The notes beneath the pieces were generated by a model. The model searched no databases, was not told the origin of the DNA, and saw nothing but the letters and a program-made list of their open reading frames with translations. From positions 698,882 to 762,881 of the forward strand of contig FJOG01000011.1 of NCBI GenBank assembly GCA_900073065.1: DNA of 64,000 nucleotides, in the 5' to 3' direction. The position numbers and the translations under genes are program-made. Positions 12,301-22,247 of this stretch are shown here, in pieces. The stretch's first letter is position 1. Every line of letters starts with the position of its first letter. This DNA is from Phialocephala subalpina. Lineage: Eukaryota > Ascomycota > Leotiomycetes > Helotiales > Mollisiaceae.

Positions 12301-13966
12301 CTGGATAGTCAAAGACGACTCAAAATGCTTTCTCAGCTCCGTCGTAAAGTCATCCGACTCCCACGCGCAAAAAAAGTTTATCTTGGGCGAGGCAAGTTTT
12401 CTGAGTCTCTCAAACTCCACAAGCTGAGTATACCAATGTCGGAGGAATCCAGATAGGTCCCGTGCTCGAGCAAACTCAGCCATAAGCGGCATCGTTACCT
12501 CTGAAAGGACCAGCTCCTCGACATCTGGCCAAGACTCTTTGAGAGACGCTCTTGTGAGCCTCTCAAATAGCTCCTTTAGCAGGTGCTTCTCGTCAGGTAT
12601 CAAAAAAGTGTTTCCATCGAGCTTGAGAACAATAGCAACAACATTCCAATCCTCGTAATCTTTCGGAAGGCCATATTTCCAAATGATATCACGCAACACC
12701 GCTAAATCAATGCTAACTTTGAAGTCAATAGCAGATTGCAACATGGTACATATTGATGCAGCATTTGAAGCTCGACTTAGGATAGCAGCTTTCAGGGTGC
12801 TGAAAACAGCCGCAAGCCAAGCATCATCTTGTAGTCGTCTTCGCTTCCTTGCTCCAGGTATCTGAATGCACCGAATCGCAACCTTGAAGAGAATGGCAGC
12901 ATTAGCACTATTCTGAAGGACCGGCACTCTCGCCAAAGTCTCAAGCACCCCCGAGTTACCATGCTCTGAATGTGCAACCTTGGCTGGAACAATGATGTTA
13001 CGTGCTATCAGCACTTCCAGTTGTGATCTCCAGTTGAGGATTGAGTACTCTCCACCGTCCAATGTCCGGAAAAGTGATAGCAAAGACTTCGTGCTATGCA
13101 GAGAGAATTGGAGGTATGGTAACTCGTCTGGCTTGTGACATTGCCAAATTTCGATGAAGTGTGAGAGCCAGTTCTGAGCATTGCGATTGAGGACCGTATC
13201 GCCAGAAAGAATTTTCTGACAAAGTGACAGCCATGATCCAAGTATCTTAGCAGCTTCTTCAGCTGAGGTCCGGAGCACCGCCTTCATGTATTCCGCCACA
13301 AAAGCCGAGGTTTGACCTTGTTCAATTGCTCCATTTGTGACTTTCGCAGATTCCACCACACACTTGACTGCCGCGAAAATAGCCTCAGCCAAGTTTGAAA
13401 GCTCTTCTGGGTTCGTAGCTGTTGCCTCGGTCGGCTCTTCTGAGCGTTTTCGTTTCTTCGACTTCTTCTCTGGTGACCCTTGCTCAGTCGAACTCGATTC
13501 GGAATGTATATCTTCGGTGCCAACATCTCTCTTGTCTGCTTCCTCGAGCGCCAATCGTACAATCGATATGAAATTCCTCTCAATAAGAATCTGAGCCGCG
13601 TTGACCAAGGGTACAGTCCGCAGGAGATAGCACAATAGCCACCATGAGCAGGGTGTTCTTCGTGGAATGTCGTCTTTCGGTGCTTGCAGTCTCTTCAACA
13701 GCCATCTCAGAAGCCATGCTTCTCTTCCATGATACACAACGCTTCCTGATGATCCCTCTCCCTTGGATCCATCTTCTGAGGATCTGCGAAGTCCATCCAA
13801 AGTCGTCCCAATAAACTTCGCAGCTTCACCAAGCTGCTCCTGGAACGGCGCTGCTCCCTTCTCCAGCTCCTGGAGCTTTTCCTGCGCAGTGCGGGATTTT
13901 GAGGCCTGCAAATACGAATTAACCCCTCTATTGCTTTCTCAAATCAAAATAAATATCACATACCAT
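9343..13966 (-). CDS. URB2: Urb2/Npa2-family nucleolar ribosome biogenesis protein, six exons
   Basis: Nucleolar protein needed for early 60S subunit (27S pre-rRNA) processing. My model is complement(join(9343..9929,9985..10868,11010..11358,11434..11621,11669..13905,13964..13966)), 1415 aa, with all phases consistent. The N-terminus reads KLQELEKGAAPFQEQLGEA and WLLRWLLKRLQ, the middle is helical without sharp motifs, and the C-terminus has the Urb2 signature: LCRLLQNILMHHR, QALLRCLF, EALMPGWFAVLETMN and GGRAVFGGLFEEWRR. The start codon is followed at once by a 58-nt intron (13906-13963); an in-frame ATG nine bases upstream (13975) is an alternative. The intron at 10869-11009 is unusually AT-rich. 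It lies head to head with MIC10 across about 300 bases. Confidence 0.88.
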
Positions 13967-14275
13967 AATGATCATAAATTCATTGCAAATTCACATTGCA
14001 GAAATTCTTCCCCTCCAAGAAAATAAAAAGTTCCCATCCCTGGGCAGAAAAACCACACCGCTTCCAAATCCGGCCCTCGCGCCAAAATCCGCAAGCTTCG
14101 TCAGGAACCGGAAGCTTTCGAGCTCGCGACAAACGTCACGCAAACCCTCACAGCTCCTTATCCACCTACAGACACTTTTTGTAAGTCAATTGACCCCTCG
14201 CAGACCATATGAAAGAGGAGATGAAAGAGGGATTGGGCTAATTGGGGACAGGAGAGAAAACCGAGAGAGATAAAG

Positions 14276-14661
14276 ATGCCAGAAACAACTATCCCTCCTC
14301 CTCCTTTGGCTGCGCGCCCGACGAAACCTGTTAGTGAGGCCTTGTTGAATGAGAAGGTACGTGTCCATTTTCTTTACTCTACTTTAGCGCATAATTCAAT
14401 CCACGCTTCTGCAATGTACTACCTCGAAAGAGAACAATGAGCTGATAACCTTCGCAGTGGGACCGCTGTCTCTCCTCTCTCTTAATCCGCTCCTCACTCG
14501 GCCTATCTTTCGGTGTTGTCTTCAGCGTCCTACTGTTCAAGAGAAGAGCTTGGCCTGCGTTTGTTGGGTTGGGATTTGGTGCGGGACGGGCGTATGAGGA
14601 ATGTAATGGGAGTTTTTTGAGGGAGGGGAGGAAGGAGGGTGTTAGGACTGTTAGGCCTTGA
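14276..14661 (+). CDS. MIC10: MICOS complex subunit Mic10
   Basis: Small inner-membrane protein that bends membranes at mitochondrial crista junctions as part of MICOS. Model join(14276..14356,14458..14661), 94 aa. After a proline-rich N-terminus (PPPPLAARP) come LLNEKWDRCLSSLLIRSSLG, a first membrane segment (LGLSFGVVFSVLLF), a short basic turn (KRRAW) and a second membrane segment with glycine repeats (GLGFGAG) ending AYEECN. The hairpin with a KR-type loop and two glycine-rich membrane helices is the Mic10 hallmark, and the length is right. The intron (14357-14457, donor GTACGT, acceptor CGCAG) joins EK to WDR in phase 0. Confidence 0.92.
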
Positions 14662-15172
14662 ACGCGGAAGGTTGAGGTATGGGGGAAGATAGGGGATGAG
14701 GAATAGGAATTTGTGGCAGGGGAGTGGAGAGACGAAGGGGTGGGAGATGTATGATTGTACAAAACGGAAGATACATGGTTGAGATGGGAGAGGGAGAGAA
14801 GTAATGCATTCATCTCTTCCTGGAGTTCTAGGAGTGTTACCTGTGCTTTTGCAGAGAGAACTGCAGATGTCTGTTCCGGTTACAGTTTCTAAAGTCTCTA
14901 AGTAGAGACAAGCAGAATCGGAACAATGGCAGGGAAAATTACATTATCCGAGATGGTAAAGGAACATGTTTGGGTCACGGATGAATGATCTTGATGTCTA
15001 GGTGAGGTTATTGCTCCACGTTCAGTCTGTCGTTCTTCGAGCTCCTAGTAGGTCCCTCTTCTGTGTCAAGTCTCTGTCTGGCTCATCACAAGTTGCATCC
15101 CTTCTCTTTCTACGATCACCTTCCTCGCATCACATACCACGTCTGAGCCGCAGAGCATAACCTCCATGACTA
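14662..15172. other. Convergent intergenic region
   Basis: Separates the 3' ends of MIC10 and the membrane-protein gene. An open frame on the minus strand (14379-14813) is an antisense shadow over MIC10 and is not called. Nothing else is recognised. Confidence 0.4.
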
Positions 15173-15898
15173 TCAAACATCAACACTTCTCTTCCTAGTC
15201 TCTCCACACTGCCCCGTACAATCATCCCTATGAACAACAGTCGTCGTCCCACTCACAGTACTCTCACTCGTCGCATCACCCCCATACCTCTCCCTATTCC
15301 TATCCTTATACACCGTATCCTTATAATACCTATATCTCCTAGGCTCCTGCGCTCTTCCCTCCTCATTAACACCATCCCCCAAAAGTCCTCTTCTCTCACC
15401 ATCTTCCCTATCCTCATTCCTAGTCAAAGCATCAAAGAACGTCTTCGCTACCGTTTCGACACCTCCTGCAACCTTCTTGCTGACTTTGATAAGAGTCTTC
15501 GGTATATTCCCAACCTCACGTTCTCTCCTTCTAGCATTATTCCTGACTCTCTTCCTGACGTTGAAATCATCAATCGTTTCTCTGATAAATTGGAATACGA
15601 AAGTGAAGATTATCCAGCCGAGCCAGGCGAGGAGAGCGATCATGATCCCGAGGGCGCCGATCAGGATGATGGCTTCGATGGGTGTGACGTGGAGAGAGGT
15701 CGGGGCTATTGGCGGAGAGTTGGGGGAGAGGGGGTTGAAGGGGTGGAGTTGAACTAGGTGGTCGTTGGGGAGGTATTGGGTAGGTATTTGGGTGTGTGGG
15801 TTGCGAATTCGAAGGCGGTGCCGGGAGGCGGGAGAGAGGTGGGCGATGGGCGTTTTTAGGTTGATGGGTGGGAAACGTGGTAGGTGACGAGGAGGCAT
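15173..15898 (-). CDS. Conserved-looking single-pass membrane protein, function unknown
   Basis: Single exon, 241 aa, from ATG at 15898. I do not recognise the family. The N-terminal 70 residues are proline- and histidine-rich. A strongly hydrophobic stretch at about residues 74-102 (AIILIGALGIMIALLAWLGW and following) is a likely membrane helix. A basic region follows (VRKRVRNNARRRERE), then a KTLIKVSKKVAGGVETVAKTF helix and an Arg/Tyr-rich, charged tail ending near DDCTGQCGETRKRS. The positive residues just after the helix suggest that the C-terminal part faces the cytosol or matrix. The gene is convergent with MIC10. The uninterrupted frame and sensible topology support a real gene. Confidence 0.65.
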   Translation of the reverse strand: MPPRHLPRFPPINLKTPIAHLSPASRHRLRIRNPHTQIPTQYLPNDHLVQLHPFNPLSPNSPPIAPTSLHVTPIEAIILIGALGIMIALLAWLGWIIFTFVFQFIRETIDDFNVRKRVRNNARRREREVGNIPKTLIKVSKKVAGGVETVAKTFFDALTRNEDREDGERRGLLGDGVNEEGRAQEPRRYRYYKDTVYKDRNRERYGGDATSESTVSGTTTVVHRDDCTGQCGETRKRSVDV

Positions 15899-18641
15899 TT
15901 TTGTGGTTTGTTGGACGGTCGTAGGTTAGGTGGTGAGAGACGAAGGTTCTGGCGCTGATGGTGCGGATTTGTGGATTGAGATGTTATGGGGTTGCGAGGA
16001 TAGATGTTGACAAGAAGGCTGAGAGAAGCCGTGATGAATTCTGCGGAAAGAGAGCGATGTAGTGAGAAGAGAGAATGGTAGGAAGTGGGTATTAATGTTT
16101 ATGAGAGAGAAATCGAGGTAAGAATGAATCTTACTCTACCTGGCAGAACTCAACTCGAAGGTCGAAAGTACTCGAATGCTCCTTACGTTTTGGAAATGCG
16201 GCCTTCACGTGGCTCTAGTATCAACAACTGGGTAGAAACAGATACTCTGGGAGGAAGGAACAACCCGTTTGGAGATTGAGAATCTTGAGGAGCTACTTCC
16301 ATATTGAGATTTCAACTCGCAATTTAGACTTAAATTAAGAATAAACAGCGCAAAAAAGGCAGATTGGAGGTTGACCTAGGGACAGGGACCAGTCACACAT
16401 CTAATTCTCAGTCAGAAGATCAATGGGACTCCAAAGTATGAACAGCTGAAAAAGGAAGGCTATTTAAGCTTGACTCGGTCACGGTGCCGGGTCTGAGGTT
16501 GTAAGACATCGTCTATTTCAGCGTCTCCAAAGCATCATGAACAAACAACAGGATCGACTCCGAAAATTCAGAATGTAACACTGCTTAGCAGATCCTATAG
16601 TATACCACGCTGTACCTTTGGTGGTAGCGAACTACTCGACTCATACAGTATCTCACACGTCACTTGACAGGTCTCTTCCCTTTCCAATCTTTCGGAGCCT
16701 GCGATATGCAAGACGCATAGCTGCATATTTGGGAAAGATACAGCTCCTCGAAGATTCGACATGAGTAACTTGAGCCGCAGTCACACCGCTGATACGAATT
16801 GCCAACGCAGCAGCAGCCGCTTCCTGCAAAGTCCCATCTCGAGGGTCTGATGGGTCAATGGCCAAGGAGCATTTCAGAATCATCCGATTCTAAAAGAAGC
16901 GCTCCATGCGAATCTCCAAAACCGTTTGATTGACCCTGTTTGAATCGAGGGATGGGGATCAGCCGAGAGGATGTCGTCGTTATTTATGGCGTTATTCTGT
17001 TCTTCTGGAAGGAAATTGGAAGCAATCTTGCGATGGCTGCGGCAGGATGTCCACCCACCCGCAATGCTGACTCCACTGCTTCATGGCAAGCAAGGATCCT
17101 TCTCGAACCCTAAACTGCCTAAGCAATACTGTAGTATTAATAGTATCCACAGTATTATTGAAACGTATTTAAGAAGCGAGATGATCCAAGAAAATCGCGG
17201 AGAGAGAAACCCAGAAGGCTCCTTCAGGTTGAATCTAACGAGTCTGTGAGCACGGCCAAGGACAGCCACTCAGAGTTTTCCAGAAGGAGTGGTCTGCCAG
17301 CTGTTCACAGGAGGATGAGACTGTGCGAGAGACCAGTGCTGATTGGAACGTTGATGCCTTTGTGCCATTGGACATGGATTTGTGAAGATTTGTTTCACAA
17401 CCTTATGCGTTGAGGGGCCTGAGCGTAACAAGAGAGGGATCAGTCCCGAATGACGAGACACGGCTATTGAGAGACGGCTCGACAGCGATCCATTTGACAG
17501 ACAGCCGCCTGTTAAGTTCTGATGTGCAGAGGGTGATACGAACTATCTTGGTTGGAGATCTTTTGAGGGGCAATTCATCATCAAGATATCTCGCTATTGG
17601 TCAGGGGTTGGGTGTTGTGGCGTTCTGGTTCCCAATAGGCAAACTTTCTTCGGTCCAGCGTCGCATTTCAGAATTTAACTGGTGCGCGAGACTCCCTCCA
17701 ACAGCGCCATGAAGATTTCTGCCATGGTGAAAGAAAGAGACCAAGAAACATTGTGATAAAGACAAAGGGAAGTCAACTCCTAACGGAAATATGCTCCCCT
17801 ATTTTGCCAAGTTGATTTAAGCCTGGCCATTCACGGACATTAAATTGTAAAAAGCCAGGGATTAAGATCTGAGGCAGCAGACCCTAGCCCGCGGTATTTC
17901 AACCCCTGGTGAGGTTGTTGCGATACCTTCAGGAGTGCAGACTGGCCAGGAACCGAATAGTGAACCAAGATATTTGATATCAAGTCGTTTTTAAGAGCTT
18001 TCTCTTCTGCATCCATCACTGTCATTGACTGGCACTCAAAGTCGCTCTTCCCATACGAACACTGTCTGTCACCTTCAAAGTCCTAACTGTAAGATCGAAA
18101 GGCTCACTCTGACCCGGCTACGCACTGCACCAGCGCTTACCACATTGGGACTACGGCACTCCTTGAGTTCTTCGATCTATCCTTCCAACCTCCCTGGTGC
18201 TCCGTAATCTTTGTCTCCTCGACGACCTCTTTCAACCTCAAGAGCCCGCGATTTCACCGCACCTCTGCAAAGCAGTTCGTCCCGCGATATCATCGACTGC
18301 GATTGCGCCTCCCCGACGATCAATTACTTACTGGTAAGGTCCCTCAATCTATCCCGAACACGAAACTGTGAAACTTCTGTTGAACCTTACCGGCTCCCCC
18401 AAACATCAACAGCGTACCTTTCCTTCTCCAATCCCCATCGCGAATCAATTCTCCGCACACACAGCGGCATCTTTCAGGACTGCCTTTGCCATCTTCGGCA
18501 TCTTCAGTTTCACTCTCTCAGCTTCGAACTACAAGCGCTAACAACCTCGGTATAGAAGCGATTCCATCGCACGACGTTCACTGTTGATCGATTCAACGAC
18601 ACCATATTCCGACTTCGGCGCGGGAATCATAATCAGTCAAG
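15899..18641. other. Long intergenic region and 5' leader of the G-alpha gene
   Basis: About 2.7 kb without a recognisable gene. The last 500-600 bases (about 18030-18640) are CT-rich and probably form the promoter and 5' UTR of the G-alpha gene. Open frames at 16653-16883 (-), 16971-17249 (+) and 17410-17712 (+) are short, have no motifs and are not called. Confidence 0.45.
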
Positions 18642-20030
18642 ATGGGTTGTGGTATGAGCACAGAGGAGAAGGAGGGCAAGGCCCGAAACGAGGAGATCGA
18701 GAACCAATTGAAAAGAGATAAGATGATGCAGCGTAACGAAATCAAGATGTTGCTTCTCGGTCAGTACATGCGATTAACACTGATTGTCGGCACATACTGA
18801 TTGAAACATAATAGGTGCTGGAGAGTCTGGAAAGTCAACAATCTTGAAGCAGATGAAGTTGATTCACGAGGGCGGGTACTCACGCGATGAGCGGGAGTCC
18901 TTCAAGGAAATCATCTTCTCCAACACAGTTCAGTCGATGAGAGTCATCCTCGAGGCGATGGAATCCCTTGAGCTTCCATTAGACGACCAGAAGGCCGAGT
19001 ACCACGTACAGACCATCTTCATGCAGCCTCAACAGATTGAGGGTGAGAGCCTGCCACCTGACGTTGGTAACGCCATTGGTGCTTTGTGGAGAGATGCCGG
19101 AGTTCAGGACTGCTTCAAGCGGTCAAGAGAATACCAATTGAACGACTCCGCTAGATAGTAAGTCTTTCGCTTTGTTATAAACGCCTGTCAGCTTCACAAG
19201 CACTGCCGACCCTTCAGTCGCTCAAACATTTTCGGCCGTCGACCACAGATCAATTGTCGGACCAGCTTAAGTGGTTAGAACTGTCGCCCAGCGGCACAAC
19301 CCTAGCTATAAGCTGCAATCCCAGCGGCACAACTTTGGATCATTGTAAGAATTGCAGTCGCTAACAGATGTCTCTTTAGCTACTTCGATAACATCGACCG
19401 CATCTCGCAAGGTGACTACATGCCCAACGACCAAGATGTCCTGCGATCCCGTGTCAAGACCACTGGTATCACCGAGACTACTTTCATCATCGGCGACCTC
19501 ACATACCGCATGTTCGACGTAGGAGGACAACGTTCTGAGCGAAAGAAGTGGATCCACTGCTTCGAGAACGTTACCACCATCCTCTTCCTTGTTGCCATCT
19601 CCGAGTACGATCAGCTTCTCTTCGAAGACGAAACCGTCAACCGGATGCAAGAAGCCCTCACCCTCTTTGATTCAATCTGCAACTCCCGGTGGTTCATCAA
19701 GACCTCGATCATCCTCTTCCTCAACAAGATTGATCGATTTAAGGAGAAGCTCCCAGTCAGCCCAATGAAGAACTATTTCCCTGACTTCGAGGGCGGCGAG
19801 GATTACGCTATGGCTTGTGACTACATCTTGAACAGATTCGTCAGCCTCAACCAGCACGAAACTAAGCAAATCTACACCCACTTCACATGCGCCACCGACA
19901 CCACCCAAATTCGCTTCGTCATGGCCGCCGTCAATGGTAAGCTAACAATCATTTTGCAAGCTATTTTTCCTGCTAACATTTCTTAGACATAATCATCCAA
20001 GAGAATCTCCGTCTTTGCGGTCTGATCTAA
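18642..20030 (+). CDS. Heterotrimeric G-protein alpha subunit, group I (Gpa/FadA type)
   Basis: Membrane-anchored signalling GTPase coupling GPCRs to cAMP and MAPK pathways controlling growth, sporulation and virulence in fungi. Model join(18642..18759,18815..19157,19380..19936,19987..20030) gives exactly 353 aa, the standard length. Visible motifs: MGCGMS start (Gly2 myristoylation, Cys3 palmitoylation), P-loop GAGESGKST from residue 40, switch I region RVKTTGITE, switch II DVGGQRSERKKW, NKID base-recognition box, TCATDT box, and C-terminal CGLI with Cys at -4, the site modified by pertussis toxin in Gi-type subunits. That C-terminus marks group I. Intron 2 (19158-19379, 222 nt) is long and contains a 14-bp direct repeat. 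Identification is secure. Confidence 0.97.
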
Positions 20031-20968
20031 ATACGACTGGGAGTAGTTTGATGCGAAAGATTTTTCCTTGTATTCGGCAGGCGTTCATCACAAAAGGGTG
20101 GAATTCTATTATACCAACTCATTGGCTCGCACATACGCACACCCGACCTCGTATCATATCTTGGTCGCTTCTTTTGCGGACTGGATAGCGAGATATCGAG
20201 CAGGGCATATTGGTTGCAGTAGCTAGCGATGCTTGCGTTTTCAGCTTCTTGTGTTTATTGCTTTCTTTCGAACAACCTGTTCTTGAGCAGACTTCGAAGC
20301 ATTCTCCTCTAGGAACCGAGATGGGGAGTTTTTATTTTCCGTGTTTACATTGTTGCTAGTACCCATGTTTTTCCGTGTGTTCCTAGGTTCCTTACTTTTT
20401 TTACTAATGGCGATGACGGAGAAAACTGCAAATTGAGATGACGGGTTGTGCTTTTCCTTGCATTGAAGAGGGGCGGTTGATGGAGATGGAGTGGAATGTG
20501 GCCATGAAGTTGTTTGCGGGGAGGAAGATTATTTCAGAGCAGTCATGAAGAAGAATACGCATGGATGGAGTTGTTTTGAGCTATGCTGATGATGCTTGCA
20601 TCGGATCGTTGGTCTGGCCTGACCTGAAGATCCGATTTTGACTGTAGTGGACAATAAACTGACAAAAAATAACTTGTGCTTCTTCTGATCCGTGAGACCG
20701 TGAGACTTCACCGCTGTATAAACTTGAAGTTGATGTGTAACTACCTTGGTGTAGGCAGTCTAAGGAAAGGCACTTCTTGCCCAACCTCAATTCGGCGTGG
20801 TCATTGGTCGCTTCCAGGCAACCATTTTCAACCCCGTCTTCGAACCAGCCACGTAGATTTATCTATCACTTTGACAGCTCAACCCTTCCCGTCCCGACTA
20901 TGCGCTATCCAACTAATAAATCGCCTTGACCTAATTCAATCCTCACCAAATCAGTACCAGCAAATAAA
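20031..20968. other. 3' UTR of G-alpha gene and intergenic
   Basis: No coding sequence recognised. T-rich stretches near 20330-20410 probably belong to the 3' UTR of the G-alpha gene. The last 200 bases form the leader of the secreted-protein gene starting at 20969. Confidence 0.4.
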
Positions 20969-21989
20969 ATGAAGCTCCCCAGCCTCCTCCCACTCCTCTG
21001 CCTGAGCCTCAATCAGGTGATATTTGTGGTAGGACTGGTGACGCTCGAAACGATAAGAGATCTTACGAAGTTAACGGATGAGTTGAGGGAGAGGATTTTG
21101 GAGACGGGTCCCGCGTCGAGGGTGGAGAGGGATCCGATGGTGGAGGTGCTTGGTGGGCAGAGGGTGCTTGGTGGGGGCGATGAGGATGGGGATGATATCG
21201 AAGACGTTCGTGGCTTTCTCATCTTCCCTTCGTTCCTACTCTCTTTTTCCTGCAATTCAATTCTCTTCTGTCTTCCTTTTCTAAGGCTAATAAGAAAGTA
21301 GGTTGTTGCAGCTGCGTTGAAGGTGATGTGCTCAGAGCTACTGATTGAGTTGGAGAAACCTCTGGTTTCTGCTCCTTCTTCCTCGATTCTTGGTGGTGTG
21401 GAAGAGGAGGATTTGAGATGTAGGGTCACTAGGAGGGGATATCATAATTTTTTGGAGGCGACGGTTAAGTTTCTTCATGAGGTTCAGGAGAGGCAGGAGA
21501 GGTGGGTTTGGGGGCATGAGAGTGTGGTTTTTGATGGGGTGGGGTGGCTGCAAGGGCTTTGGGCGTCTAGGAAGATGGTGAGTTATCTTTCCCTCTTGTG
21601 GGAGGTTGGATTCTTGTTGTTTGTTGTTGGTGGATGTCGGGAGTGGCGTAGAGGTCGGCAAGGTGGAAGGTAAAGAGTTGAAGGAGGAATCTTGGCGGAA
21701 GGAAGTCCTTTTCTGAGTTCTGGTGGCGGGAGCAAGTGCTTCATGACCAAGGACTTGGTTTTTGTTTTGTTCTACGTGTGGGAACCTCCTGTACTAGATG
21801 AAAAGACTGCGTATATTCGTGTTCTGAAAAGAAAGCTAATGAGAACAGAACATTCAAGATAGGAGTTTCATCGAGCAGCAGCTGATTCTGTATGATGATA
21901 CAGGATGTTTTGGTAAGACCAAGGAGGTATTGAGGAGTGGAGTGGAGGTCGTGGAGTATCTCAACGATCTTTTAGATTCGTTTCCCTAA
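20969..21989 (+). CDS. Small predicted secreted protein, family unknown
   Basis: Model join(20969..21205,21302..21577,21849..21989), 217 aa, with all junctions in phase 0. The start MKLPSLLPLLCLSLNQVIFV is a good signal peptide. The mature part is helical and charged (LTKLTDELRERILE, then DEDGDDIED), with HNFLEATVKFLHEVQERQERW, VVFDGVGWLQGLWASRKM and a C-terminal EVLRSGVEVVEYLNDLL. There are only a few Cys residues. I do not recognise a domain. The first donor (GTTCGT) and the long third-exon intron (271 nt) are weaker than usual, so exon borders may shift. Alternation of helices suggests a helical-bundle secreted protein; no function is claimed. Confidence 0.6.
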
Positions 21990-22247
21990 CTTGAGAATGG
22001 AGACCCAGTTATGGAAGGAAGACAGGCGGACAGTACAAGTCGGAAGACTAGGAAGAGAGAACACCGGTGGAGAGCAGAGAGCAGAGCGCCGAGAGAATAC
22101 CATTCCAGCGTTGCATTATTGAACACCACATCTTCGATCCATTACTTATCATTGTCCCACAACATAATGTACAACCAAACAGCCAGACCCTAACTAACAT
22201 CAACTCCATACATAGCTGGGCCATAAATGTTCATGATTGGCTAAATC

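Noticed and set aside
14379..14813. 144-codon minus-strand frame opposite MIC10
   Set aside because: Antisense shadow over a well-supported gene; low-complexity composition and no motif.
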